Positions 52,022 to 60,442 of a DNA stretch of 64,000 nt are shown piece after piece. The stretch lies in NCBI GenBank assembly GCA_041572755.1, contig JBFFRY010000011.1, forward strand, positions 1 to 64,000, in the 5' to 3' direction. The stretch is from JBFELU01 sp041572755. Its GTDB lineage: Bacteria > Actinomycetota > Acidimicrobiia > Spongiisociales > UBA11373. The notes beneath the pieces were generated by a model, which worked only from the letters and a program-made list of their open reading frames with translations, made no database searches and had not been told where the DNA came from. Both the position numbers and the translations under genes were made by a program. Each line of letters begins with the position of its first letter. Position 1 is the first letter of the stretch.

Positions 52022-52030
52022 ATTGGCACG
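52012..52030. promoter_or_regulatory. inverted repeat overlapping the -10, probable operator
   Basis: GTGCTAA-AATAT-TGGCAC: six of seven arm positions are complementary (GTGC[T/C]AA versus TTGGCAC). It covers the -10 box, where a regulator could block transcription. Confidence 0.45.
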
Positions 52031-52049
52031 CTCCCTTGGAGGTTTCCGA

Positions 52050-52256
52050 ATGCAGTCCACGATGCGGGCGTCCACGGTCGGCCGGGCCCGACGCCGTCCC
52101 AAGACCTACGGCACCGACCGGGTCTGCTCCACCGGCGGGTGTGCCGTGAAGCTCTCCCGCTACAACCGGTCCGAGCACTGCTTCAACCACGCTCCCGCCC
52201 GATTCCCTCGCCTGCGCGGCGAGTTCACCGAGCAGTGGCAGGCGGACCACACCTGA
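52050..52256 (+). CDS. small Cys/His protein upstream of the CarH-like regulator
   Basis: A 68-residue basic protein. TYGTDRVCSTGGCAVKLSRY followed by NRSEHCFNHAPARFPRLRG gives the ligand set C-x4-C-x11-H-C-x2-H, a likely zinc ribbon or knuckle. GGAGG lies 8 nt before ATG 52050. Its stop overlaps the regulator start (TGATG), so the two are translationally coupled and probably work together. I do not recognise a named family. Confidence 0.75.
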   Translation: MQSTMRASTVGRARRRPKTYGTDRVCSTGGCAVKLSRYNRSEHCFNHAPARFPRLRGEFTEQWQADHT

Positions 52257-53077
52257 TGACCGATCCCGAGACGCTGGGCCTTCGCGAATGCGCCGACCGC
52301 CTCGGGGTCCACTACATGACGACCTACCGCTACGTGCGTACCGGCATGCTCCCCGCCACCAAGGTCGGCGCCGAGTGGCGGGTTGCGGTCTCCGATCTCG
52401 ATCGCTTCCGGCAGCCGGCTGCGACGGACACTCCAACCGACCGGGGCGGTGCGCCGTGGTCGGACCGCCTCGAAGCCCGGCTGACGGCCGGCGACGAGCG
52501 CGGCGCCTGGCAGTTGGTCGAAGCCGCCCTGACATCGGGCATGACCCCTCAGCGCGTGTACACGGAGATGCTCGGACCGGCGATGCGCAGCATCGGTGAG
52601 GGCTGGGCAGCCGGCATCCGCACGATCGCCGACGAGCACCGGGCCAGCGCCGTCGCCCATCGACTGGTGGGACGGCTCGGAAGGCAATTCGCGGTGCGAG
52701 GCCGACCCAAGGGCCGCGTCGTCATCGGAGCGCCCGCCGGTGAGCGGCACGCCTTGCCGGTGGCGATGGTGGCCGATCTGCTGAGAGGGGCCGGCCTCGA
52801 CGTCGTCGATGTCGGCGCCGACATGCCCGTCGGCGACTTCGTCGAGGCGTGCCGCGCCGCCGCTCCCCTGGTCGCCGTCGGGGTGAGCATCAGCGACCCG
52901 GCGGCCGCCGCCGAGGCCAAACGGCTCATCGAAGCTCTCCACACCGAAGGGCTCGGTCCGGTCATCGTCGGTGGTGCTGCGGTGGCGAGAGCGGATCAGG
53001 CGGCCGATCTCGGAGCCGACCTCCATGGAGTCGACGGCCCGGCCGCCGTGGCAGCCGTGATGGATCTCATCGCCTGA
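52256..53077 (+). CDS. CarH-like cobalamin-binding transcriptional regulator
   Basis: A 273-residue regulator. Residues 7-52 form an excisionase/BldC-type winged HTH (LGLRECADRLGVHYMTTYRY). Residues 75-145 are the B12-binding helical cap with Trp117, Glu127 and His128 spaced W-x9-EH, as in the photoreceptor CarH. Residues 153-273 are a Rossmann B12 domain whose GERHALP (163-165) supplies the axial His165; the usual Gly of ExHxxG is Pro. In CarH, light breaks the adenosylcobalamin-carbon bond and releases DNA. Its targets are unknown; no carotenoid gene is nearby. Confidence 0.83.
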   Translation: MTDPETLGLRECADRLGVHYMTTYRYVRTGMLPATKVGAEWRVAVSDLDRFRQPAATDTPTDRGGAPWSDRLEARLTAGDERGAWQLVEAALTSGMTPQRVYTEMLGPAMRSIGEGWAAGIRTIADEHRASAVAHRLVGRLGRQFAVRGRPKGRVVIGAPAGERHALPVAMVADLLRGAGLDVVDVGADMPVGDFVEACRAAAPLVAVGVSISDPAAAAEAKRLIEALHTEGLGPVIVGGAAVARADQAADLGADLHGVDGPAAVAAVMDLIA

Positions 53078-53080
53078 GGC

Positions 53081-53779
53081 TCAGTCGAGCACGATCCACG
53101 TCTGAACGGCCGCTCCGACGAGCTCCCCCGACTCCTCGAAGAGTGCCGTTCCCGCGTACAGCTTTCGGCCCTCGGCCCCCTGGGGCCAGGCGACCACCAG
53201 GTAGTCGGCGTTCGGCATCACGCTGCTCTGAAGCCGGGCCGCCATCCTCCCCAGCACCACGGGCCGTTGCCGGCTCGCTCGTTCCACCGCCCACGCCCCG
53301 GGGCAGTCGAGGGCGGCCCACACGATCTCGGGGGCCAGCGTCCCACCCGCCATCGGCAGTCGTGTGGTGGGGCGCCACGGTGTCGCCCACAACTCGCGAT
53401 CCCTCAAGGGCCCGGCAAAGATCCGCAGGCCGTCGCCTTCGGCTCGCGCCGGTCCGCAGGTGAAACACGTCGGGAAGGCATGGCGCTCGAACCCGGCGTA
53501 GCGGGTCGAAGCATCTGCGGCCTCGGCCATCGAGGGAGGGTCCGGGACATCGATGACGATCTCCCGCCGGGCGGCCTCGGCGATGAGATTCTTCCCGTCG
53601 TGGACGGAGATGCGGTCGGGTGTCTCCTGCCTGATCGCCAGGTTGACATCCAACGGCGGCGGGTGGCGCAATGTGACCTCGGCCTCCCCGCCGAGGATGG
53701 CGGCGATCGTTCCGCAGGTGTAGCCGCCGTTGCCGGAGTTCTCAGGTCCCCGGAAGCGGCGGGCGATCCGCAGTGTCAC
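53081..53779 (-). CDS. hotdog-fold thioesterase-like protein
   Basis: A 232-residue protein with two hotdog-like halves. FRGPENSGNGGYTCG at the N-terminus and HAFPTCFTCGPAR in the middle, with two Cys, recur in an actinobacterial family of unknown function. GTG 53779 overlaps the ABC ATPase stop by 4 nt, suggesting a shared message. Acyl-CoA thioester hydrolysis is a guess from the fold. Confidence 0.68.
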   Translation of the reverse strand: MTLRIARRFRGPENSGNGGYTCGTIAAILGGEAEVTLRHPPPLDVNLAIRQETPDRISVHDGKNLIAEAARREIVIDVPDPPSMAEAADASTRYAGFERHAFPTCFTCGPARAEGDGLRIFAGPLRDRELWATPWRPTTRLPMAGGTLAPEIVWAALDCPGAWAVERASRQRPVVLGRMAARLQSSVMPNADYLVVAWPQGAEGRKLYAGTALFEESGELVGAAVQTWIVLD

Positions 53780-54516
53780 AGGACCTGGCTGAGGAACGCT
53801 CGCGTCCTCTCGTGCTTCGGCTCTGCAAACACCTCCGCCGGCAATCCCTCCTCGACGATCACTCCCTCATCCATGAACATCAGCCGGCTCCCGACCTCCC
53901 GGGCGAACCCCATTTCGTGGGTCACCACCGCCATCGTCATCCCGTCGTCGGCAAGGTCCTTCATCACGGTGAGAACCTCGTTGACCAGCTCCGGGTCGAG
54001 AGCCGAAGTGACCTCGTCGAAGAGCATCATCTTCGGCCTCATCGCCAAGGCCCGAGCGATGGCAACTCGCTGCTGCTGACCTCCCGACAACTGCGACGGA
54101 TAGGAGTCCGGCTTGTCGGAGAGCCCGACGTGTGCGAGCTGTTCGAGCGCCCGCTCGGTGGCCTCTCCCTTGGAAAGGTTGAGGACCTTCAGCAGGGCCA
54201 GCGTGAGATTGTCGAGGGCCGTCAGGTGGGGGAACAGGTTGAAGGATTGGAAGACCATCCCCATGTGGGTCCGTGCTTCGTTCAGGTCGGTGCGGATGTG
54301 AGTCAGGTCCGTGCCGTCGAAGTAGACCTTCCCCTCGGTGGGTTCCTCCAGCATGTTGATCGTCCGCAGCAGTGTCGACTTGCCGGACCCCGACGGTCCG
54401 ATCAGCACTACGACCTCCTGGGGGAAGATCGAGAGGTCGATGCCCTTGAGGACGTAGAGGTCGCCGAACCACTTGTGGATGTTCTCCAGCCTGACCAGCG
54501 AGCCGTCTTCGTTCAT
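53776..54516 (-). CDS. polar amino-acid ABC transporter ATPase
   Basis: A 246-residue GlnQ/HisP-type ATPase: Walker A IGPSGSGKSTLLR, Q-loop VFQSFNLFPHLTALDN, signature QLSGGQQQRVAIARA, Walker B MMLFDEVTSALDPE and VTHEMGFAREV. These are diagnostic of the polar amino-acid uptake family. The permease is directly upstream. Confidence 0.92.
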   Translation of the reverse strand: MNEDGSLVRLENIHKWFGDLYVLKGIDLSIFPQEVVVLIGPSGSGKSTLLRTINMLEEPTEGKVYFDGTDLTHIRTDLNEARTHMGMVFQSFNLFPHLTALDNLTLALLKVLNLSKGEATERALEQLAHVGLSDKPDSYPSQLSGGQQQRVAIARALAMRPKMMLFDEVTSALDPELVNEVLTVMKDLADDGMTMAVVTHEMGFAREVGSRLMFMDEGVIVEEGLPAEVFAEPKHERTRAFLSQVL

Positions 54517-54525
54517 GATGGCCTC

Positions 54526-55659
54526 CTATCCGATCGCACTGGTCAGGCCGCTCCGCATGCGGCGTTCGACGATGGTCACGATACGGATCATCGGGATCGT
54601 GATCACCAGGAACCCGATGGCCGCTCCCAGCCACGCCGTGGCATCAAAGGTGGTGGCGTAGATGTCGCGCCCCACCCCGAGGAGTTCCTTCTGTTTGATC
54701 GTCAGGCCCAGGACCGAGACGAGCGACGTGTCCTTGATGAGGATCACGAACTCATTCAGCAGCGGAGGGATGACGCGGCGGATCGCCTGGGGAACGATCA
54801 CGTAGCGAAGTGACTGGAAGTAGGTGAGACCGAGCGTGCGAGACGCCTCCATCTGCCCGCGCTCGATCGATTGAATCCCGGCCCGGTATACCTCCGCGGA
54901 GTACGCCGCCAGGTTGAGGCCCAGGACCAGGATGGCGATGGTGTACATCGACAGATTGAGGCGGAGGGCCGGGACCAGCCCGATGCCGGCGAACGAGATC
55001 TGCCAGATCAGCGGCGTGCCCCGAAAGAAGTTGATGTACAGCCGGGCCGGTGCCCGGATCACCGATCGGTTCGACATCGTGAACAGCGCCAGCAGCAGCC
55101 CCAGCCCGAATCCGAGTGCCGCCCCGAGCAGTGAAAGGATCAGCGTGTTCTTGGCGCCGTTCAGGAAGTCGGGCACCGGGGGCGACATGAAGTATTCCTT
55201 GAGGAGACTCAGGTCGAGGAAGTTGCGCGCAAACCGCTCGACGTCGCTGCCCCGGAACCAGGCGAGCCCGACGGCCAGGGCGAGACCCTGCACGGCCAGC
55301 ACCACCCCGGCGACCGTTGCCTCCTTCTGCTGGCGGTTCTGATAGCGCCGCCACGAGATGACGACGGCAACCAGCGTCGCCACGGCGAGAATCTGGGTGA
55401 TCTGTATCACGGCGCCGAGTCCGTCGCTGGTGAACCCTTCCGCCAGCGGGTCGGTGGGCGAGCACTCGACCACGGAGGCGCCTTCGGGGCACTCCTGGGT
55501 CCATCCGTGGCTGTTGAGGACGAGCACCGGTCCGAGCAGCATCATCAGGAGGGTGACGATCCCCAGCCCGAGCGCCAGCCAGGACCATCGGTTCTGGTTG
55601 GCGATGAAGTAGCGCACTCCCCTGTCGGGTGGTGTGCGCTGTTCGACCGCAAGAGCCAT
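54526..55659 (-). CDS. polar amino-acid ABC transporter permease
   Basis: A 377-residue permease. The C-terminal 220 residues are a HisM/GlnP-type domain, with INFFRGTPLIWQISF and AYSAEVYRAGIQSIERGQME (EAA loop). The first 150 residues add three helices and an external loop with two Cys (ECPEGASVVEC), which is unusual. GGGAGGG lies upstream of ATG 55659. No substrate-binding protein gene is adjacent; it may lie elsewhere. Confidence 0.88.
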   Translation of the reverse strand: MALAVEQRTPPDRGVRYFIANQNRWSWLALGLGIVTLLMMLLGPVLVLNSHGWTQECPEGASVVECSPTDPLAEGFTSDGLGAVIQITQILAVATLVAVVISWRRYQNRQQKEATVAGVVLAVQGLALAVGLAWFRGSDVERFARNFLDLSLLKEYFMSPPVPDFLNGAKNTLILSLLGAALGFGLGLLLALFTMSNRSVIRAPARLYINFFRGTPLIWQISFAGIGLVPALRLNLSMYTIAILVLGLNLAAYSAEVYRAGIQSIERGQMEASRTLGLTYFQSLRYVIVPQAIRRVIPPLLNEFVILIKDTSLVSVLGLTIKQKELLGVGRDIYATTFDATAWLGAAIGFLVITIPMIRIVTIVERRMRSGLTSAIG

Positions 55660-55744
55660 GGGAACTCCCTCCCGGGGCCGGAACGGCCCCTCGCCGCCAC
55701 GCATTGATGCTACGCCTCGGGTCTCTCGGCGCGCCCGGGCGGTG

Positions 55745-55750
55745 TAGCGT
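55745..55750 (+). promoter_or_regulatory. -10-like box of the DinB-like gene
   Basis: TAGCGT ends 6 nt before GTG 55757, without a Shine-Dalgarno site. Confidence 0.4.
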
Positions 55751-55756
55751 CGATCC

Positions 55757-56242
55757 GTGGCCGAACGTGACGATTTCCTGCATCTCCTCCGGGACCGGCG
55801 GGCGCGATTTCACCGGGTGCTTGCCGAGGTGGGGATCGATCTCGATCGCGAAGAGGATGTGGCCGCCGATGCGGGGGGCGGGTGGCCTCTGGCGCTCCAT
55901 CTCGTTCACCTGGCCGCCTGGGAGCGACGCTTTGCGCGGACGGTGACCCGGGGACCCAAGCTCCCCTACCCCTCACAGTGGCAGAAGTTCAATGATGCGG
56001 TGGTCGATCACTGGCAGGGAGTCGGCCCGGATGCCGCCCGCCGGGAGTATGGGGACGCCCACCGGGAGCTGGTGGAGGCGGTGGCGGCGCTCGCCCCCGA
56101 GGGTGACCCGGATCGGCCCAAACTTCTCGTGGGGTGGAATCTCGGCATGGCCCCCCGTCACTACCGGGAGCACGCCACGATCGTGATACAGCACTTCGGT
56201 CTCGGCCCATTGCCGATCTGGAGAGGTCGGATCGTCGACTGA
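55757..56242 (+). CDS. DinB-superfamily (DfsB/ClbS-like) protein
   Basis: A 161-residue four-helix protein: FLHLLRDRRARFHRVLAEVG, PLALHLVHLAAWERRFARTV and HYREHATIVIQHFG contain the His positions of a DinB-like metal site. ClbS-type relatives protect against a genotoxin; others are of unknown function. Divergent from the ABC transporter operon. Confidence 0.75.
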   Translation: MAERDDFLHLLRDRRARFHRVLAEVGIDLDREEDVAADAGGGWPLALHLVHLAAWERRFARTVTRGPKLPYPSQWQKFNDAVVDHWQGVGPDAARREYGDAHRELVEAVAALAPEGDPDRPKLLVGWNLGMAPRHYREHATIVIQHFGLGPLPIWRGRIVD

Positions 56243-56258
56243 CGTCCGGGGTACCCGA

Positions 56259-57944
56259 CTACTCGGCGGCCACCTCGGTGGGGAGGGGAAACCAGCGGAG
56301 GTGCTCGAAGTCGGGCCCGACGTCCAGGGGATCGTCGACGGTGGGCTTCTCGGGACCGGTGCTCAGAATGCGTCGGGCCTCGTCCAGGTAGTCGGAGAGA
56401 CGGCTCCCCGGCTCCGGGTCCCTCCGCCTGGGGTAGTGCATGCCGGTCGCCGTGTAGGTGATGTCGTCGAGACTCAACGGCGGGTCGGCCGGACCGTCGC
56501 GGTGGTGCCACAGCGCGGTTGCGGGGTCGAACCGGTAGCGGGGCAGCAGCCGCCACCCCTCCTCGGCAACCAGGTGAACGGCCTCGAGGATGAAGTCGAA
56601 GACTTCCTCGGAGATGAAGTAGTTGAAGTTGACCCTCACCCAACCGGGCTTGATGCCCTCGCACCCCCGGGCGATCTCCCGCTCGAACTCGTGACTCGTG
56701 TCGAGATCGATGCCGAGGAGCCGGTGCCCGTATGGCCCGGCGCAGGAACACCCCCCGCGGCTCTGGATCCCGAAGAGGTCGTTGAGGAGCGCCACCACGA
56801 AGTTGTGGTGGAGATACCGGTCCCCGTGCCGAACCACGAAGGAGACGATCGAGAGACGATCGGCGTCGGGGTTGCCGAGGATCTCGATCTTGGGGTCGGC
56901 CGACCAGGAGGCGATGGCGCGACGGATGAAGCCCTCCTCGGCGGCGCGGATGGTTTCGGTGCCCACCGCCTCCTTGAGCTGAAAGACGAGCCCGGCCCGG
57001 ATCGACTCGATGATCGCCGGCGTGCCGCCCTCCTCGCGGTGCTCGATGTCATCGAGGTAGCGATGTTCCATCGGATTGACGTAGGCCACCGTGCCGCCGC
57101 CCGGCACTGTCGGCACCCGATTGTCGAACAAGTCGCGACGGGCTACCAGGACCCCGGGGGTCCCCGGTCCGCCGATGAGCTTGTGCGGTGATACGAAGGC
57201 CGCGTCCTTGTACGACAGGGGATCGGCGGGATCGACCGCACCCATCTCGATGGCGACGTAGGGGGCCGCCGCCGCAAAGTCGTAGAACGAGAGTGCCCCG
57301 TGGCGATGCAGCAGCGACGAGATGGCGGCGGTGTCGGTGATGATGCCGGTCACATTGGAGGCCGCCGAGAACGAGCCGATCTTGAGCGGCCGGTCGGCGT
57401 GGGCAACCAGCTCGGCCTCGAGCCGCACCAGATCGATGTGGCCGTCGGCGTCCTCCGGGATCGTCACGACTTCGGCGATCGATTCACGCCACGGGAGCTC
57501 GTTGGAGTGGTGCTCGTAGGGACCGATGAACACGACCGGGCGCTCGGATGCGGGGATCTGATCGCTGAACCGGTAGTGGTCGTCGAGGGTTGCCGGGATC
57601 CTGATACCCAGCACTCGGATCAGATGGTCGATCGCTCCGGTCGATCCGGAACCACAGAAGAGCACGACGTGCTCTTCGCCTGCACCCAGGCAGCGGCCGA
57701 CGATGCGGCGGGCCTCCTCGCGAAACCGGGTGGTCTGGAGACCGGTCCCCGAGGACTCGGTGTGGGTGTTGGCGTAGTGGGTCAGCACGGCTTCTCTGAT
57801 GAAGTCCTCGATGAAGGAGAGGGACCGGCCCGAGGCGGTGTAGTCGGCGTAGGTCACCCGGCGAGGTCCGAAGGGTCCCTCCACCACCACGTCCTCACCG
57901 ATGACCGAAGCGCGGATCAGGTCGAGGAGGTCGCCGGTGGTCAC
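56259..57944 (-). CDS. class V aminotransferase-fold PLP enzyme
   Basis: A 561-residue protein, longer than usual. YADYTASGRSLSFIEDFI and ANTHTESSGTG open the fold, FYDFAAAAPYV carries the cofactor Asp, and FVSPHKLIGGPGTPGV the Schiff-base Lys. GIQSRGGCSCAGPYGHRLLG holds a CxC pair where SufS-like desulfurases have their reactive Cys. About 100 extra residues follow. Sulfur-transfer chemistry is possible but unproven. GTG 57944 overlaps the rhomboid stop in GTGA. Confidence 0.82.
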   Translation of the reverse strand: MTTGDLLDLIRASVIGEDVVVEGPFGPRRVTYADYTASGRSLSFIEDFIREAVLTHYANTHTESSGTGLQTTRFREEARRIVGRCLGAGEEHVVLFCGSGSTGAIDHLIRVLGIRIPATLDDHYRFSDQIPASERPVVFIGPYEHHSNELPWRESIAEVVTIPEDADGHIDLVRLEAELVAHADRPLKIGSFSAASNVTGIITDTAAISSLLHRHGALSFYDFAAAAPYVAIEMGAVDPADPLSYKDAAFVSPHKLIGGPGTPGVLVARRDLFDNRVPTVPGGGTVAYVNPMEHRYLDDIEHREEGGTPAIIESIRAGLVFQLKEAVGTETIRAAEEGFIRRAIASWSADPKIEILGNPDADRLSIVSFVVRHGDRYLHHNFVVALLNDLFGIQSRGGCSCAGPYGHRLLGIDLDTSHEFEREIARGCEGIKPGWVRVNFNYFISEEVFDFILEAVHLVAEEGWRLLPRYRFDPATALWHHRDGPADPPLSLDDITYTATGMHYPRRRDPEPGSRLSDYLDEARRILSTGPEKPTVDDPLDVGPDFEHLRWFPLPTEVAAE

Positions 57945-58780
57945 GTGAAGACCACGAGGAGCATCGCGGTGGCCGCCAGGATGAAGCCGATGGTGGATCG
58001 CTGCACCGCCACCCCGGGCACCCCGCGCGGCATGCGGTCCCAGACGGCCGCCAACACGACCCCGGCGATCAGCCCGCCGAGGTGCGCCTCCCACGCAATG
58101 CGCGGGACGAACAGCGGGAGTGCCAGGTTGAGCGCGAGGAGGAGTGCCAGCTGGCCGAAGACTGCCTGCCCGGCCGGGGTGTGGCGCTGCCGGTAGCTGG
58201 CGGCCATCAACGCCCCGAACAGCCCGAAGATGGCGCCACTGGCTCCGACGGCCGGCCCGGCTCGGCCGATCAAGTGGAACAGGGCGGCCCCGTTGAGGCC
58301 CGCCGCCAGATAGAGCGACGCAAAGGGGAGCGTGCCGAACCGTCGCTCGATCGTCGGCCCGAACAGCCACAGCGCCCACATGTTGAAGATGATGTGCATG
58401 AAGTCGCTGTGGAGGAACATGGCGGAGAGCGCCCGCCACCACTCACCTTGCTCGATGAACGGCCGGAATTGTGATCCCTCTCTGTAGAGGTCGCGACCGA
58501 CCTCCGGGAAGAACTCCCCGACGAGGAAGACGCCCAAGTTGACCACCATCAGGGCGATGGTGAGAGGGGTGGTGCGGCGATCGACGTGGGTGATGGCCTG
58601 GGGCCGGATCACCTGGGTCGGGGCCGCCGGGGTGGCGCACTCCGGGCACCGCTGACCGACCACGGCGTCGTGGGAGCACTCCGCGCAGATGGGACGCCCG
58701 CAAGTGGAGCAGGAGAGGCGCGTCGGCCGGTCGGGGTGGCGATAGCAGACGGCGGCGGCGGCCCTCGAGGTGGGATCCAT
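57941..58780 (-). CDS. rhomboid intramembrane protease with zinc-finger head
   Basis: A 279-residue rhomboid. Residues 12-48 carry CYRHP, CSTCGRPICAEC and CPEC, a B-box-like double zinc site. About six helices follow, with FLHSDFMHIIFNMWALWLFG, the nucleophile Ser181 in GASGAIFG and His233 in EAHLGGLIAG. It would cleave membrane proteins within the bilayer. TATCGT lies 8 nt upstream of the start. Confidence 0.9.
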   Translation of the reverse strand: MDPTSRAAAAVCYRHPDRPTRLSCSTCGRPICAECSHDAVVGQRCPECATPAAPTQVIRPQAITHVDRRTTPLTIALMVVNLGVFLVGEFFPEVGRDLYREGSQFRPFIEQGEWWRALSAMFLHSDFMHIIFNMWALWLFGPTIERRFGTLPFASLYLAAGLNGAALFHLIGRAGPAVGASGAIFGLFGALMAASYRQRHTPAGQAVFGQLALLLALNLALPLFVPRIAWEAHLGGLIAGVVLAAVWDRMPRGVPGVAVQRSTIGFILAATAMLLVVFT

Positions 58781-58861
58781 GGGCGACCACGATACCGGCG
58801 GCCATGGGGTTACCCCGACCGGGCACCGAACGAGACCTTCTCGCGGGCCGAGCCGGGGTCA

Positions 58862-59566
58862 TCAGTGCCCGGTGTCGACGAAGCGCGCTCCACCGATGAC
58901 CCGGTCACTCGCCAGGCCGACGACCTCGAGGTGGGTGATGCCGCGACCGGGGGACCGGATGATGCGAATCCGACCGCCGTCCGGCCACGTCAGATCTTCT
59001 CCATCGGGAGTGCCGCCGAGCACGCCGCCGAAGAACTCCGCGGCGGCATCCACATCGGGGGCGCCGAGCACGACGCGCCTGAGTGTGGCGCCGGTCGGAC
59101 CGCGGCCGGGCGGATCCTCCCACCACGGCGAGGGCCAGTCGAGGTCCTCGAACTCGAGATCCTTGAGGGTGGTCTGCGCCACCTGGACCACCGTGCCGTG
59201 GGCGACCTCGGGAGGAATGAAGCATTCCTTCCAGACGGGATTGGCCAGCTCGATGCCCAGGGGCTCGATGCCCAGGCTGCGGAGTCGCTCGATCTCGGTG
59301 GCCAGATCATCGACGAGGAACGTGAGGTGGTGGGGGCCTTCCCCGTGGCGATCGAGGAAGCGAATCAGGAAGTCGGTGACGTCGGGCATGTGAGGCTCGA
59401 GCAGCTCGACCACCATGCCCTTTGCCCCGATGCGGACTTGGACGCCCCGGAACCCGGGGCCGAACCCGCCGTGGACGACCTCGGCGCCGAGCTGCTCGAC
59501 CAGGGTGTCGAGGACCGGCTGAGCCGTGTGCAGGCCGAGGGCGACGTGGTCGAGTCGGTGGCTCAC
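58862..59566 (-). CDS. two-domain VOC family protein
   Basis: A 234-residue protein with two VOC modules. The first (about 1-125) begins RLDHVALGLHTAQPVLDTLV and has HHLTFLVDDL, like methylmalonyl-CoA epimerases; the second (about 160-225) is short, with LRRVVLGAPDVDAAAEFF. Substrate unknown. Its start overlaps the upstream lipase stop by 4 nt. Confidence 0.8.
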   Translation of the reverse strand: MSHRLDHVALGLHTAQPVLDTLVEQLGAEVVHGGFGPGFRGVQVRIGAKGMVVELLEPHMPDVTDFLIRFLDRHGEGPHHLTFLVDDLATEIERLRSLGIEPLGIELANPVWKECFIPPEVAHGTVVQVAQTTLKDLEFEDLDWPSPWWEDPPGRGPTGATLRRVVLGAPDVDAAAEFFGGVLGGTPDGEDLTWPDGGRIRIIRSPGRGITHLEVVGLASDRVIGGARFVDTGH

Positions 59567-60372
59567 GCGGCGCTACCGGCGACGCGACCGACGAAATCGA
59601 CGATCTCGGCGATCACCTCGTCGCGGTTGGTCTCGTTGACGAGTTCGTGACGCGCCCCCTCGTAGAGGCGGACGGTCAGGTCGTCGGTCGGGAAGCGGCG
59701 AGCGGCCTCCAGAGACGTCTCATAGGAGACAAATGGATCGGCGCAGCCGTGGAGGAACAGCACCGGGATCGTGACGCGGTCCGACTCAGCGTTGAACCGG
59801 TCGAGGGCGACGACCTCGGCCTCGAGCAGTGCTCGCTTGTAGCGGTCGCGATACACGAGTGGATCCGAGGCGTACCCGGCGACCGCCTCGGGGTCGCGGG
59901 ACATGCCGTCCCACTCGACCGGCGGATCCGGCATCTCGCCTCGTGCGAGCACGTCCCGGGCCCAGTGCCAGTCACCGATCACGGCTCCCGCCAGGATCAG
60001 GCCGGCCAGCTCGCCGGGATGCCGCATGGCATACCGGGAGGCGAGGAGGCCGCCCATCGAGTGGCCGAACATCACCACCGGCCGGCCCGGGAGATCTCGA
60101 CGGGCGATCCCCGTCAGCGTGGTCAGGTCGTCGACCACGTGCTCGAAGTCGGTGATCAGTGCCCGTTCCCCCTCACTCCGCCCGTGGCCCATGTGATCCT
60201 CGGCGTAGACCGCGCATCCGATGGCGGCGAGGGCCTCGGCGACGTGGGCGTAGCGACCCGAGTGCTCGGCGTAGCCGTGGACCAGGACGGCGATGCTCCT
60301 CGTATCCCCGTGGGGCGGCCACATTCTGTAGAAGACCTCTCCCTCGGATCCGGGGAAGGTGCGCTCGTCCAT
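59563..60372 (-). CDS. alpha/beta hydrolase, monoacylglycerol-lipase-like
   Basis: A 269-residue serine hydrolase. LVHGYAEHSGRYAHVAEAL is the oxyanion segment; the triad is Ser105 (GHSMGG), Asp212 (HGCADPF) and His242 (GARHELVNE). EDHMGHGRSEG is typical of monoacylglycerol lipases. AAGGAG precedes ATG 60372. Confidence 0.87.
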   Translation of the reverse strand: MDERTFPGSEGEVFYRMWPPHGDTRSIAVLVHGYAEHSGRYAHVAEALAAIGCAVYAEDHMGHGRSEGERALITDFEHVVDDLTTLTGIARRDLPGRPVVMFGHSMGGLLASRYAMRHPGELAGLILAGAVIGDWHWARDVLARGEMPDPPVEWDGMSRDPEAVAGYASDPLVYRDRYKRALLEAEVVALDRFNAESDRVTIPVLFLHGCADPFVSYETSLEAARRFPTDDLTVRLYEGARHELVNETNRDEVIAEIVDFVGRVAGSAA

Positions 60373-60442
60373 GGGCTCTCCTTTCGCCGTGAGTCTCGCG
60401 CGGAGACTCGGCGGCCGCCTCCGGTCAATACCATGGCGGGAA

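Noticed and set aside
52023..52039. Sigma-54-like TTGGCAC-N5-CTTGG
   Set aside because: The -12 element lacks the GC, no activator or rpoN is seen, and the nearby sigma-70-type promoter explains transcription better.
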